The translations under genes were made by a program, and so were the position numbers. This document shows, one piece after another, positions 8,601 to 20,447 of a DNA stretch of 64,000 nt. The notes beneath the pieces are model-generated. The model did not search any database. It saw nothing but the letters and a program-made list of their open reading frames with translations, and was not told the DNA's origin. The DNA is from Prionace glauca. Lineage: Eukaryota > Chordata > Chondrichthyes > Carcharhiniformes > Carcharhinidae. The first letter of the stretch is position 1, and every line of letters begins with the position of its first letter. The stretch is taken from the NCBI GenBank assembly GCA_037974335.1, contig CM075760.1:37395609-37459608 (forward strand), given 5' to 3'.

Positions 8601-10994
8601 CTGACCAGTGACCAAATGAGCAGACTCTGTCCCAGGAGGTGTGACTGTCTACTGGAACAAAAATTCCAGGTAATTTTCCCCCTCCCTGATGCATTGTACT
8701 GTCAGTAGTTCAGCCTCCAACTCATAAACTGAGCCGAAGCTGCTCAAACTTCTAACACTTACGGCAGACTCGGTACATATTACAGAGAAAGTGGTGCTGA
8801 AAGTCTTAAAGCGCATCAATATAGATAAATCCCCAGGACCTGATGAAACGTATTCCAGGACACAATGGGAGGCGAGGAATACTGTGTACAGTCCTGTTCA
8901 CCCTATTATAGAAAGGAAATTACTAAGCTAGAAAGGGTGCAGAAGAGATTTACTAGTATGCTACCGGGTCATGATGGCTTGAGTTATATGAGGCTGGATA
9001 GACCAGAACTTTTTTCTCTGGAGCTTAGGAGGCTGAGGGGTGATCTAATAGAGGTTCATAAATAATGAGGGGCATAGATCAATATCTTTTCCCAAAGGTA
9101 GGAGAGCCTAAAACTAGAGGGCATAGGTTTAGGGTGAGAGGGGAAGACACAAAGTTCCAGAGGGGCAACTTTTTCACACAGAGAGTGTGAGTGTCTGGAA
9201 CAAACTGCCAGAGGTAGTCGTACAATTTTGTCTTTTAAGAAATGTTTACTCAGTTACATGGGTAAGATGGGTATAGAGGGATATGGGCCAAATGCAGGCA
9301 ATTGTGACTAGCTCTGGGGCTTAAGAACAGAAAGGGCAGCATGGACAAGTTGGGCCGAAGGCCCATTTCCTTGCTGTAAACCGCCATGAGAGATGTGTTT
9401 GCCTTGGATCAAACTGACACCTAGAAACTCCCAAATGCTGCAGCTGTGACACATCACCTGTCCTCCCATCTTTAATATGTACTAATAAACTATTTATTTT
9501 GTCCAATGTTATATTTCATTGCTGTTTTTACGTATTTTATTAACCTTACCACCTGTTGCTATACTATTTTGGTCCTTAGGAACAGAATAAACCTTAGTTA
9601 TTTAGCAGATACTCACCAAAAATCTAGTCGCTTCTTCTCCTGTAGAAGATTAAGATAATTTCCTAAAGCCTGAGAAAGTTAGAAAGCAAAACAACACCTC
9701 TTTTCTTTCCTTCTCTAACTCCCTCAATTACCCACCTCCCAGAACTCTATTCTAAGCAGCTCAAGATTCAGAGCTGTTTCTGAGCAGTACATTCAATACA
9801 ATACTCACTTGCTGACATGGAGATCAGGGCCTGTATGGGTCTCCAGGCCATCATGCATACCATCATGATAGGGAGGATGGAGATGGTGTTGCCAGCCATG
9901 TACATGATGAACAGATTCATGGGCAGCTGTTTCAGCGGGCCCAAGGCGATGTCCCAGCAGCGCTGAAAACAGAAAGCAAGCAAGGTATCAGTTAAAGGAA
10001 TCAATCTGGGGAGGCCACATACTGATCTTATACCCAGGCCTGGATAACACAACAAGTCTCTTTATCAAACAGGCTGCTCTGGTTCATCAAGGCCCTTCAC
10101 CACCACAGACAAACCAGGCATTGTCAGCCACACACCAAGGACACTTCAAATCCAACTTACTTTCTCGACCAGGATCCGGTCTGTTTCTTGGACACAGATG
10201 TCAGGTAACTGTTTGTCTGAATATGCGACTGGGCACATGGGAGTCTCTTTGGCCACACTGTTGATTACGGCTCCTGAGAGAAACAGAAAACACAAATTGG
10301 TCACTCTTTCAGGACCATTTTTAAAGAGAGTCTCTCTATGGAGGATACCAACGTGGTGGCAATATTGCCAGCATGAACTAAAGCTTGGGTAAACCTCAGA
10401 CACACGCTACCATTGCGTGTACCAAACTACCATGGGAATGGAGGATGGAAGAAGTGGATTACTGTCAATTAATAATCAGGGTGCCAATCCCTTTACCCTC
10501 CATTAAGGAGCAATAGCGACAAATTACCAGATGTACCAAGTTAAAAACAAACACTGTGGGACATTGAGTGCCCCAGTTCAGCACCCGGCCCTGGAAATGA
10601 GCAATCGTTCTGCCAACCACTGCTGCAGTTGGCACCTGATCAGGTGGAGGGGCTGAAACCAAGATGGCATCTTAGGGTCATGACCTGGGGAAAAGATGCT
10701 AAGGTGGGTCTGAGTGATTTCTGGGGGATTTGAGGGACTGCTTTGCGTTGAAAAGCTCGGCGAGGAATAAAAGAGGCGTGAAAAACTCGGGACTGGGAAG
10801 TTTGGGTTGGCGCCGCACCCCCGGGTCAGGGTGCGGTGGCCTCCCCGCGGGAGAGGCGGGCTGGCCCGGCTTGCCTCCTACTCGAGCCCCCGGCTTCCCG
10901 CGCGGCCTCCGCACCTGCTGCTGCCGCTCAGGTTGAGTTCGAGGGTCCACTTGTGCCAGCGCGCGCGGTTGGTAAGCCCCGCCCCTGCAGCCAT
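5579..10994 (-). CDS. EMC4: ER membrane protein complex subunit 4 (EMC4), five coding exons
   Basis: EMC4 is a multi-pass subunit of the EMC, the conserved ER insertase for tail-anchored and some multi-pass membrane proteins. Coding exons on the minus strand: 10,994 to about 10,881 ([16 protein letters not shown]), 10,273-10,161 ([10 protein letters not shown]), 9,962-9,809 ([14 protein letters not shown]), 6,341-6,181 ([18 protein letters not shown]) and 5,614-5,579 ([11 protein letters not shown], stop). The order and content match vertebrate EMC4 as remembered, about 190 residues against 183 in human. Exons 2-5 join in phase with GT-AG sites. The exon 1 donor is unclear: the two GT candidates (after 10,882 and after 10,915) leave two spare bases, while exon 2 needs one. 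A base error, an unseen small exon or a non-canonical donor would explain this. The promoter is CpG-rich. Intron 3 is enlarged by nested LINEs and SINEs. Confidence 0.9.
5848..6085 (+). mobile_element. SINE (family B) 3' half
   Basis: Contains the family-B end: 'gcatttattgcccatccc', 'gtggctctggagtcacac', 'gggatgggcaataaatatg' and the tail 'tcccatgaatgaataaaa'. The tRNA-like head is missing. Lies in EMC4 intron 4. Confidence 0.7.
6181..6341 (-). CDS. EMC4: EMC4 exon 4
   Basis: 161 nt between acceptor 'ctctcag' and donor AAG/gtgaga. Encodes the last transmembrane region and conserved [15 protein letters not shown] motif of EMC4. The entry codon is split A/TC with exon 3. Confidence 0.93.
6483..6690 (+). 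mobile_element. LINE fragment (CR1-type, plus strand)
   Basis: Reads as a decayed sense CR1 stretch corresponding to the region around [11 protein letters not shown] and VQ..FT ('tgcaattgtatcgagttttg', 'gaaccacacttggaacac'). Confidence 0.5.
8088..8405 (-). mobile_element. tRNA-derived SINE (family A, TTCTTTG-tailed subfamily)
   Basis: The plus strand starts 'aacaaagaacaacacagcac', continues 'ggcccttcggcccaacgagc' and reaches the core 'ggaggaaacccacgcaacca'. It matches the plus-strand copy at 45,655-45,990 in reverse complement, including its 'cacatggatttgggcctgtg' variant. Inserted in the ORF1 part of the minus-strand LINE. Confidence 0.75.
8770..9388 (+). mobile_element. CR1-type LINE with internal deletion, inserted in the older LINE
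   Basis: The sense strand begins inside the RT domain (DKSPGPDET), then jumps directly to the C-terminal part ([22 protein letters not shown], then [15 protein letters not shown]) and a 3' UTR ending 'gggccgaaggcccatttcc'. The jump shows a large internal deletion. The two flanks join into one minus-strand ORF1, so the insertion is later than that LINE. Confidence 0.75.
9809..9962 (-). CDS. EMC4: EMC4 exon 3
   Basis: 154 nt from acceptor 'gttttcag' to donor A/gtgagt. Encodes [18 protein letters not shown] and the following transmembrane segment with [14 protein letters not shown], nearly the same as the human protein as remembered. Confidence 0.95.
10161..10273 (-). CDS. EMC4: EMC4 exon 2
   Basis: 113 nt from acceptor 'tctctcag' to donor AAA/gtaagt. 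Encodes [20 protein letters not shown], the cytosolic segment before the first membrane span. The first codon needs one base from exon 1. Confidence 0.92.
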
Positions 10995-11230
10995 GGCAAC
11001 CCAGCGACCGTTAACCGTCCCCCCCTTTCAAATCTGATTCCGATCCGGGGAAGAACCCGCGCGCTATCGGTCAACAAACGATACGACAGCGATGCGCATG
11101 TGCAGTGCCAACTGCCTCAGCGTTCTGCGTGCACCGCCCATTGCCCCGCCCCCGCAACGCCGCCATGTTTATTAGGGGCACATCGGCTTCAACTCGATCC
11201 ACTCTCCGGCTAAATGGAGCGCCTCTGTCC
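10740..11230 (-). promoter_or_regulatory. CpG-rich promoter of EMC4, possibly bidirectional
   Basis: GC- and CpG-rich relative to its surroundings, covering EMC4 exon 1 and about 230 bp upstream. It holds a YY1-like GCCGCCATGTT at 11,159-11,169, GC boxes (ccccgccccc near 11,145) and NRF1-like gcgcatgtgc/tgcgcatg near 11,094. No plus-strand exon was recognised. Confidence 0.6.
10881..10994 (-). CDS. EMC4: EMC4 exon 1 (start codon; 3' boundary uncertain)
   Basis: Starts at the ATG at 10,994-10,992 (context ccATGG). Reads [16 protein letters not shown] then TLELNLSG, parallel to the human N-terminus with RRFKWAIELSG. The frame runs to a TAG at 10,880. Candidate donors follow 10,915 (CAG/gtgcgg) and 10,882 (CTCGA/gtagga); neither gives the phase exon 2 needs. 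Confidence 0.75.
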
Positions 11231-11249
11231 CACACAAAGATGGACACCA

Positions 11250-11575
11250 CTTCATCTCAGAGATTTATAATATTGCTTCCTTAATTCCTCACGAAAACAT
11301 CTTACACCGTATTAAACGTTAATAAAACCTAAAGGACAGATTGTCCTTCTCATTCTGCAATCAAAACCAATCCAATGTTAATGGGTTTCTCCACAGATAC
11401 TGCCACACCTGCTGATGTTATCTGTCATTTTCTGTTTTTATTTCACATTTCTGCAAGATTTTACATTCTGCCTCGAACAGCTGACCCGTCCAAAAAGTTA
11501 CAATGGATAGAACAATGTAACATTGTAGCTTCCTCCAGGTATGAGAACTGAAGGTTGGACAATTTGCATATATTA
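11250..11575. repeat. spacer with a short dispersed repeat
   Basis: About 11,385-11,480 resembles a common elasmobranch repeat containing 'cattttctgtttttatttca'; a relative sits near 39,640-39,700. Nothing else was recognised in this interval. Confidence 0.4.
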
Positions 11576-11577
11576 GT

Positions 11578-11885
11578 GAAAGTAAAGTTTATAGTCATAA
11601 GTCAACTTTCATTAACACTGCAATGAAGTTACTGTGAAAATCCCCCAGTTTTCACAGTCCGGCACCTGTTTGGGTGCACTGAGGGAGAATTTAGCATGGC
11701 CAATGCACTTAACCAGCATATCTATCGGACTGTGAGAGGAAACCGGAGCACTCAGAGGAAACCCATGCAGACATGGGGAGAACGTGCAGACCCCATACAG
11801 ACAGAGAACCAAGCTGGGAATCAAACCCAGGTCCCTGGTGCTGAGAGGCAGTTGCGCGCTAATCACTGTGCTAAGGTTGATTAGA
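11578..11885 (-). mobile_element. tRNA-derived SINE (family A), minus strand
   Basis: The plus strand shows the inverted core ('aggaaacccatgcagacatg', 'ggggagaacgtgcagacccc') and the inverted B-box region near 11,815-11,832. The 3' end is the 'gtcaactttcattaacactg' side. Confidence 0.75.
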
Positions 11886-12104
11886 ATCACAATTTCAGTG
11901 ATGTAACCTAGTGATGTCAATGATATAATGACAGTGATCTCATTGACGAGAGACAGCTTGATCTTTAACTAATTTGAAATAAGTCGCCATATGGAAAGAA
12001 TACAGGTATTGAATATAAATTCAGTTTATTTTGCTCACTCTCACGAATCAGGCTGAACCTTCCACTGAGGACACACAAAAGGAAGATTTTGTCTTATCAT
12101 CCTG

Positions 12105-12546
12105 TTGTTGAATAAACTAGGCTTGTACTCGTTAGAGTTTAGAAGAATGAGGGGAGATCTCATTGTGATGTATAAGATGATGAATGGGATGGATAGGATA
12201 GAGGTGGAGAGACTCTTCCTGCTCAAAAAAGACAGTAGGACTAGGAGGCACAGCCTCAAGATAAAAGGGGGGCGGTTTACAACGGAGTTGAGGAGGAACT
12301 TCTTCACTCAAAGGGTGGTGAATCTCTGGAATTCTCTGCCCGTTGAAGTGGTGGAGGCTGCCTCGCTAAATATTTTTAAGACGCGGGTTGATGGGTTTTT
12401 GATAAGCGAGGGGATTAAGGATTATGGGGAGAGGGAGGGAATGTGGAACTGAGCCACGACAGATCAACCATGATCTTATTGAATGGCGGGGCAGGCTCGA
12501 AGGGCTAGATGGCCTACTCCTGCTCCTATTTCTTATGTTCTTATGT
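12105..12546 (+). mobile_element. CR1-type LINE, 5'-truncated, plus strand
   Basis: Encodes the terminal CR1 RT segment ([39 protein letters not shown]) and the 3' UTR, ending in TTCTTATGTTCTTATG octamers at about 12,531-12,547. The truncation point is close to that of the 4.1-5.1 kb copies. Confidence 0.9.
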
Positions 12547-12668
12547 TCAGGTGGACATTCCCAAGTGGAATTGAGACAGAGGTGAGATCAGCCATGATCA
12601 GATTGAATTGTGGAGCTGGCTTGAGGGGCTGAATTACTGACTCCTGCTCCTGGCTCTTATGTTTTTCA
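12547..12668 (+). mobile_element. second, older LINE 3' end
   Basis: 'gagatcagccatgatcag', 'gaggggctgaattactgac' and 'tcctgctcctggctcttatg' form another CR1-like 3' terminus directly after the young copy. The young element may have landed in or next to it. Confidence 0.5.
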
Positions 12669-12719
12669 GTTAATGATTGTCATTGTGTCTGTGAGGGAAT
12701 GTTGTGAGTTTCTAGTCTG

Positions 12720-12954
12720 GACTCACTGTGATGGATTTTGGAAACTCCTTTCAAAGGGGCTTAGAGGGGGAGGATTTACACAATAGTAAACCCAAACCAA
12801 GAAAAATATTTGTCTTTCATCAATCTTTAACATTGGACATTTTTTTCACAGGACTTCAGAAGCTGAGTGGTGGGAGGCAAAAAACTCAAACAAATCATTG
12901 CAGCAGTATCTGACGCTATTGCCTAAATTATTGTAATCTGAATATTATTGTAAT
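12720..12954 (+). other. 5' UTR-like region shared by zinc-finger paralogues
   Basis: The block at 12,730-12,830 ('ttttggaaactcctttc', 'gaggatttacaca') is repeated at 16,660-16,745, and 'tttttttcacag' at 12,840-12,852 looks like a splice acceptor. This marks the conserved non-coding front end of the zinc-finger gene copies. Confidence 0.45.
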
Positions 12955-13605
<651 letters not shown>

Positions 13606-13794
13606 CTGGATTTGCTGTAAATCACATGCAGGACTGAACCATTCTCATTGGCACTTGTTTCTACTGATGTTAATAAGCCCTAGCACAGTTGTAGAGTTTA
13701 TATTGTGGGTTAAAAGTCAAATAAACCAGCGATGTGGGAGATATGGTTTGATGAATGTTTATAATTTCTCTAACGTAGGTTAGTTTTGAAGGGC

Positions 13795-14175
13795 TCCCCC
13801 CCTTCACTGTGTCCTCCATCGTCACCTCAACACAAGTCTGAGGACTCATGAAACTTCTTTGTCACTTAGTCAGGGATTCTGCTGTAAATACTGCTGTTAC
13901 TCACATCCAGGACTGAACCATATTCATTCTGACAGTTGGAATTTGTTCCTCTGATATTAATAATCCCTATAACTGGAACAGAGACTGTCAAGTAACTGAG
14001 CTTTGTTTAAAGTTGTTGTGTATTTTTGTCTTTCCCACCTGAATGTTTGACATTACCTGGTTGGAACTCAGAAAGGGCATCGAGGGAAGGATCATACGGC
14101 AGGAAGAGAACTTCAGCCTGGACACAGTCCTCCAGGGTCACACTGAGAGGGACAAACAGCACTTTGGTCTTTCCA
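13795..14175 (+). repeat. 3' flank shared with the 19.1-kb zinc-finger gene
   Basis: 'gaagggctc' then 'ctccatcgtcacctcaacac' and 'acttctttgtcacttag' recur at 20,353-20,438. This shows the duplication unit of the zinc-finger genes reaches at least 300-500 bp past the coding exon. Confidence 0.55.
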
Positions 14176-14182
14176 TCAGACC

Positions 14183-14410
14183 ATAAGATATAGGAGTAGG
14201 ATTAGGCCACTCGGCCCATTGAGTCTGCTCCGCCATTCAATCATGGCTGATACTTTTCTAATCCCCATTCTCCTGGCTTTTCCCCATAACCCCTGATCCT
14301 CTTATTAATCAATCTATCCATCTCTGTCTTAAAGGCACTAAATTACGTGGCACCCAAAGCCTTCTACGGCAAAGAGATCCATAGATCCACCATTCTCTGG
14401 CTGAAGAAAT
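14183..14410 (-). mobile_element. CR1-type LINE 3' fragment
   Basis: The plus strand starts 'cataagatataggagtagg', then the 'ccgccattcaatcatggctg' and 'ccccataacccctgatcc' blocks of the antisense CR1 3' UTR, then a short RT end. Confidence 0.8.
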
Positions 14411-14482
14411 GAGGGACATGGACAGGGAGCAGCTGTTCCCCCTAGTTAAACAGTCAGTTATGAGGGGACACAAGATAAGAGC
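14408..14482 (+). mobile_element. small CR1-type fragment
   Basis: Sense text for RDMDREQLFPLVKQSVMRGHK, the RT C-terminal segment, abutting an opposite-strand copy on one side and a zinc-finger scrap on the other. Confidence 0.5.
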
Positions 14483-14483
14483 A

Positions 14484-14585
14484 CAGTCAAGCTGGGGGGA
14501 ACCATGGAAATGTGGAGACTGTAGGAAGGGATTAATTTGTTCATCCTCCCCCTCCCTCCTGAAACACAAGTGGGCCCACACCCCA
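14484..14585 (+). pseudogene. zinc-finger scrap
   Basis: 'gggaaccatggaaatgtgga' and the following 80 bp equal the second finger region of the 12,955 copy (WKCGDCRKGLICSSS, then HKWAHT). It is only one finger long and is flanked by CR1 pieces. Confidence 0.7.
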
Positions 14586-14881
14586 CTTTATCTCATCTCT
14601 TTTCATTGACAGCAAACACCCCTGTGGGTTAATCCTGAGGTATGTGAGAAATGTGTCGCAGCTGCTCTCTTCTGTGACTCTGAGGTTCTAGACATGGAAC
14701 AGAAACTCCTTTACAATGTGTTTAGAGTCAGGGTGAACAACAGTGAATAATGGAAACTGGCTGTCAAATCAAATTGGTGTAAAACTGGGATCTGTTCCTG
14801 ACTGAGTAAAATTGCAGGTTTAGGTTTTAAAATGTTAATATGACATTTCTGAATCTACCAAATGTAAGGTAATGGTAACAG

Positions 14882-15250
14882 AATCACAGATTACTATAGT
14901 GCAGAAGAGGTCCTTTGGCCTATCAAGTCTGCACTAATGCGTGAAAGGCCCTGACCTGCTCACCCAATCCCACTTGCCAGCACTTGGCCCGTGTTATGTA
15001 TGTTCTGGCATGCCAAGTATTCATCCAGGTACTTTTGGAAGGAATATGAGGCATCCTGCCTCCACCACCCTCCCAGGCAGTGCATTCCAGACCGTCACCA
15101 CCCCCTGGGTAAAGTTTTTCCTCAAATCTTCCAACCCCTCCACTTTTATCTTGTGTCCCCATGTAACTGACTGTTCATCTAAGGGGAACAGCTGCTCCCT
15201 ATGCGCCCTGTCCATGCCCTTCATAATCTTGAACACATCAAGTTACATTT
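14882..15250 (-). mobile_element. CR1-type LINE fragment
   Basis: The minus strand reads MFKIMKGMDRAHREQLFPLD, VTWGHKIKV and VVTVWNALPGRVVEAG, the RT C-terminus of a CR1 subfamily, followed by its 3' UTR to 14,882. Confidence 0.8.
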
Positions 15251-15439
15251 CTATATAGAATCTTGAACCATTTCTCACCTTCCATTGACTTCAGTGTGAT
15301 GGAAGCTGACTGTTGAAATGTCAACATATAAAATATATTTACAAATGATTGGACAGTTCCTTCCATTTGGGATCATTCTTTGTTTTGTGCACTTGAGGTG
15401 TTAGATAAGACTTTCTCATGTGACTATCCAGCAGGACTA

Positions 15440-15740
15440 TTAGTTTTAAAGTTGTTTTTTATTAGTGTCACAAGTAGGCTTACATTAGCACTACGATGAA
15501 GTTACTGTGAAAATTAACTAGCTGCCACACTCTGGCACCTATTCAGGTACACTGAAGGAGAATTTAGCATAACCAATGCACCTAACCAGCACAAGGAAAC
15601 CAGAGCATCCAGAGGAAACCCACAGAGGTATGGGGAGAACGTGCAGACTCTACACAGATAGTGACCTAAGCCAAGAATGGAACCCAGGTCCCTGGTGCTG
15701 TGAGCAGCAGTACTAACTACTGTGCCACCGTGCCATCCAA
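15440..15740 (-). mobile_element. tRNA-derived SINE (family A), minus strand
   Basis: Inverted core ('gaggaaacccacagaggtat', 'ggggagaacgtgcagactc') and inverted tRNA-like head ending 'ccaccgtgcc' at 15,725-15,735. Confidence 0.75.
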
Positions 15741-16189
15741 AATCATTTGTGAAACACAAATGACTGATTTTAAGGTTCCCTGGTGCAATAAACTGATCAA
15801 GCTCTTCCCAGCTCACACCATTTCACACCCGCCTCTGTTAGATTTTAATGTGGTTGTCCACTGTAGAAAACTTGCACCTTTTAGCCACTTTGAATTCATA
15901 CATCCCCTTCTCCCTCCCCTGCCACCCAAAGAGACTGTCTTTGAATTCACTCGTTTCTGACTTCTCTCTAACCTGTCCTAAATCTGCTGTCGGTTCATTT
16001 ATTGAAACCAGGGACTCTCTTCCTTGTTTTAACCTGTCTGCACGGTTATTCCTTTATTTTAGTTCTTGAATTGTTTGTGAATTGTTTCATGTTCCCACAT
16101 CTCAGTGACAAATGTTGGTCTGTTTGTTCCACACCCACTGGGCTCCATCTGTTTAAAGTCACAAACAGAAAGGTCCAGTTTTTCTCCTG

Positions 16190-16410
16190 GAGTTTGACAC
16201 AAAGCAGCTGTCACAATGATGCAGAGTTTCAGCCAATGAGGGAGATCCGGGCTCAGCCCCGCCTCTCATTCACTCTGATTGGTTGGAGGACCAGGCACGC
16301 CAGCTCGGTCCTCCAGCCCCGCCCCCTCTTACTATTGGTCGGGTGCTGCCGTCAATCACAGCATGGGGAACATGCGCAGGGTGGATGAGCTTTGGCCCAT
16401 TCGCAGACGG
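16190..16410 (+). promoter_or_regulatory. TATA-less promoter and first exon for the 19.1-kb zinc-finger gene
   Basis: GC-rich patch with several CCAAT boxes in both orientations (gccaatga near 16,232; attggttgg near 16,279; attggtcgg near 16,335), GC boxes (ccccgcctc, ccccgccccc) and an NRF1-like catgcgcagg near 16,372. A splice donor GACG/gtgagt sits at 16,409. The next in-family coding exon downstream is at 19,105, so I assign it there by inference. Confidence 0.55.
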
Positions 16411-16949
16411 TGAGTTTGCGGCGTGGCCGGAGAGATGGAGCTGGTGGGTGGATGGATGGGGAAGCTTCATAGGCACCCGTAATGGCTCTGCAAGCACATA
16501 GGGTGCTAAGGGTCACCGCATTTGTATCTCTGAGGCAGCAGCTGCTCCGCGCCGGTTCCTCGGTAACAGACCTGGGTTCGGGCAGCGGTGCGCATGCGTG
16601 GTGCTCCCTGCCAGCAGGAGGAGAGAATGTTGAGCGTGTCTATCCTGGACTGACAGGGATGGACTTTGGAAACTCCTTTTACAGGGAGTTAGAGGGGAGG
16701 ATTTACACACAGAAATCCCAACCCCAAGAGAAATGTTTGTCTCTTCTGACTTTCTGTCCTGGATTAACAGTGATTTTTGTTTTGTAATCTCTATTTACAG
16801 AATAAGACAATTGTAAAATTCAAACCGAAGATTCCAACATATCTGGCAGCCATTTTTTCTTTAGAATTTAAGTACCATCTGCTTGTGAATGTGAAAGGTC
16901 AAAGTTTGTATGTTCTGTCTGTTGGGAATGATTTCAGATTTTTGGGCTG

Positions 16950-17095
16950 GCATTGTGGTTAGCAGTACTGCAACACGACGTCAGGGACTCGGGTTCGATT
17001 CCAGTCTCGGGTGATTGTGTGGAGGTTGCATGTTCTCCCCATATTTCCTCCCACAATCTAAAGATTTGCAGGTTAAGTGGGTGGTCAATAACTGG
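16950..17095 (+). mobile_element. SINE (family A) 5' half
   Basis: Head with 'gtggttagcagtactg' and B box 'gggttcgattcc', core 'gtggaggttgcatgttctcc', then lost where the CR1 begins. Confidence 0.7.
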
Positions 17096-17104
17096 TGTGA
17101 AGAT

Positions 17105-18560
17105 CATTCCAGAAACTGTAGGTCAGTCAGTTCAATCTTGGTGATAGGGAAAATTTCTGAAATAATAATTGAGGAGAAATTTAATAGTCACCGGAGTAAA
17201 TGTGGGTTAATAAGGAAAGCCAGCATGGAATTGTTAAGGGAACTAACCTGCTTATGTTTTTTGATGAGGTTACAGACACCAGTGTTGAGGATAATGCTAT
17301 TAATCTGGTGAACATGGACCGCCAAAAGGCATTAAAGACATTTTCGAAAAGACATTTTCAGAAGGCGTTTGACAAGGTACCTCACAAGAGGTTATTGCAG
17401 AAGGTAAGGGGGCATGGAGTTGGGAGTAGGGTGTTAGCGTGGGTAGAGGATTGGCTGTCAAATAGGAGGCAGAGAGTGGGGGTCAATGGGTGCTATTCGG
17501 ATTGGCGGTTGGTGATTAGTGGAGTGCCCCAGGGGTCGGTGCTGGGGCCTCAGCTAATTATCATTGATATAGATGATCTGGAGGAGGGAACCAGATCATC
17601 TATATCAATGTCGAAATATGGTGTCGAAATTTGCTGATGACACCAAGATTGGTGGAACGGCAAATTGCGCGGAGGGTGTGGAGAGTCTGCAGAAGGATCT
17701 AGATAGGCTGGGCGAATGGGCCAGGAACTGGCAAATGGAATTTAATGTTGGCAAATGCGAGGTGGTCCACTTTGGTAGGAATAATGGTAGAAGGACTATT
17801 ACTTACGTGGCGAAAAACTGCAGCAGGCGACGGTGCAGAGGGACCTCGGGGTCCTTGTGCATGAGTCGCAAAAACCCAGCCTGCAGGTGCAGCAGGTGGT
17901 CAGGAAGGCGAATGGGATGCTGGCCTTCATAGCGAGGGGGATTGAATATAAAAGTAGAGAGGTCTTGCTGCAGCTGTATAGGGCATTGGTGAGTCCGCAG
18001 CTGGAGTACTGTGTGCAGTTATGGTCGCCGCACTTACGCAAGGATATTTTGGCCTTGGAGGGAGTGCAGAGGAGGTTTACTAGGCTGATGCCAGAGTTGA
18101 GGCGGTTGAGCTATGAGGAGAGGCTGAATAAATTAGGCTTGTACTCGTTAGAGTTTAGAAGAATGAGGGGAGATCTCATTGAGACATATAAGATGATGAA
18201 TGGGATGGATAGGATAGAGGTGGAGAGACTCTTCCCGCTCAGAAAGGACAGTAGGACTAGGGGGCACAGCCTCAAGATAAAGGGGAGGCGATTTAGAACG
18301 GAGTTGAGGAGGAACTTCTTCACTCAAAGGGTGGTGAATCTCTGGAATTCTCTGCCCGTTGAAGTGGTGGAGGCTGCCTCGCTAAAAATTTAAAGACGCG
18401 GGTTGATGGGTTTTTGATAAGAAAGGGGATTAAGGGTTATGGGGAGAGGGCGGGAAGGTGGAACTGAGCCACGACAGATCAGCCATGATCTTATTGAATG
18501 GCGGGGCAGGCTCGAGGGGCTAGATGGCCTACTCCTGCTCCTATTTCTTATGTTCTTATT
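17105..18560 (+). mobile_element. CR1-type LINE, longest RT fragment in the window (about 1.45 kb)
   Basis: Plus-strand order: RT block [42 protein letters not shown] (catalytic FADD), then [44 protein letters not shown], 3' UTR and TTCTTATG tail near 18,545-18,558. It lacks the endonuclease and ORF1, so it is 5' truncated. Three frames are needed to read it, so it is inactive. A perfect inverted repeat lies inside it at 17,562-17,610. Confidence 0.92.
17562..17610. repeat. perfect 20-bp inverted repeat with 9-bp loop
   Basis: Arms 17,562-17,581 and 17,591-17,610 are exact reverse complements; spacer aggagggaa. It sits between SVLGPQL and KFADDT of the CR1 frame, where other CR1 copies have only one arm, so it looks like a local fold-back copying event. 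Confidence 0.9.
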
Positions 18561-18564
18561 AAAA

Positions 18565-19104
18565 AAATTCCTGTACTAAAACTTAGGAACAAAATTATGA
18601 CTCGTGGAATGAAAGGGACAGTAACAACATTGACACAACATTGTCCACGGGACAGGAAACATATGAAATACTGGTTAATGGATGTTTGGGATTTCCTCAG
18701 GAGCTGGTGTTAACACCCTGCTCTTCCTCATATATACAAATGACCCAGACCTTGGTGTTCAGGGACAGTTTTGAAATTTGTGGAGACAGTCTTCTATAGG
18801 CCCAGACCGTGTGGCAGGTTCCCTTTCCCCAAAGAATATTACTGAATAAGTTGTGTTTTTACAACAATCCAACAGTTTTCATTGCCACTTTTTCCCAGTG
18901 ACGGACGTAAATATGACCAGATTAATTCAGCTCAGTTTCACAAACTGCCGATGTTTTTATGAGTTCTCTCTCTCTCCTTTTTTTTCTGTTTTGAAACAGT
19001 TATACAGAGTTTTAGAAGAGCAGGTTTTGCAGTTGGGAAACTGAAATGAAACATCACATTAGAATCTGGTGGAGTTTTCCAATTTATTGTAACTTGAATA
19101 TCAT
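18565..19104 (+). other. intron and 5' UTR upstream of the zinc-finger exon
   Basis: Holds the repeat piece also seen at 195-300 and an acceptor-like 'ctgttttgaaacag' at 18,984-18,998, aligned with the acceptors near 415 and 22,280 of the paralogues. Confidence 0.4.
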
Positions 19105-20159
<1,055 letters not shown>

Positions 20160-20447
20160 TTGGATTTTGCAGTCAATGACATCCAGGATTATGTTTGTTG
20201 GGGTCTGTTGGTTGATGTTAAAAAGCTCCAGCCAGTTTGTTGGGTGAATATTGTGGATAAAAGTCAAATAAATCAGTTTTATATTACCATTTTTATATTG
20301 AACAGACTGCGTTGCATCTATTTATTGTCTGTAACTCACTTTGGATCCATCTGAAGGGCTCTTCCTCTCCCCTGTCTTCTCCATCCTCACCTCCAACAAC
20401 AAGTGTCAGGAGCACATGGAGCTTCTTTGTCACTAAGAGCGAGGGGA

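Larger units (their letters stand above)
6740..9790 (-). mobile_element. old LINE (CR1/L2-like) with ORF1 and RT parts, interrupted by two insertions
   Basis: On the minus strand, 5' to 3': a 5' UTR-like part (9,790-9,480); an ORF1 start near 9,475 reading [11 protein letters not shown]...GKHI (first CxxC of the ORF1 zinc motif), continuing after an inserted CR1 (8,770-9,388) with VCRKC and coiled-coil-like text to about 8,560; a SINE (8,088-8,405); an esterase-like part of ORF1 (8,087-7,790) with a [10 protein letters not shown] line where other copies have VVHVGTNDIG; then, after a deletion, the reverse-transcriptase end including GKFADDT (7,530-7,550 complement) and the 3' region to 6,740. 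Stops and deletions are frequent, so the element is long dead. It fills EMC4 intron 3 in the same orientation as that gene. Confidence 0.7.
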
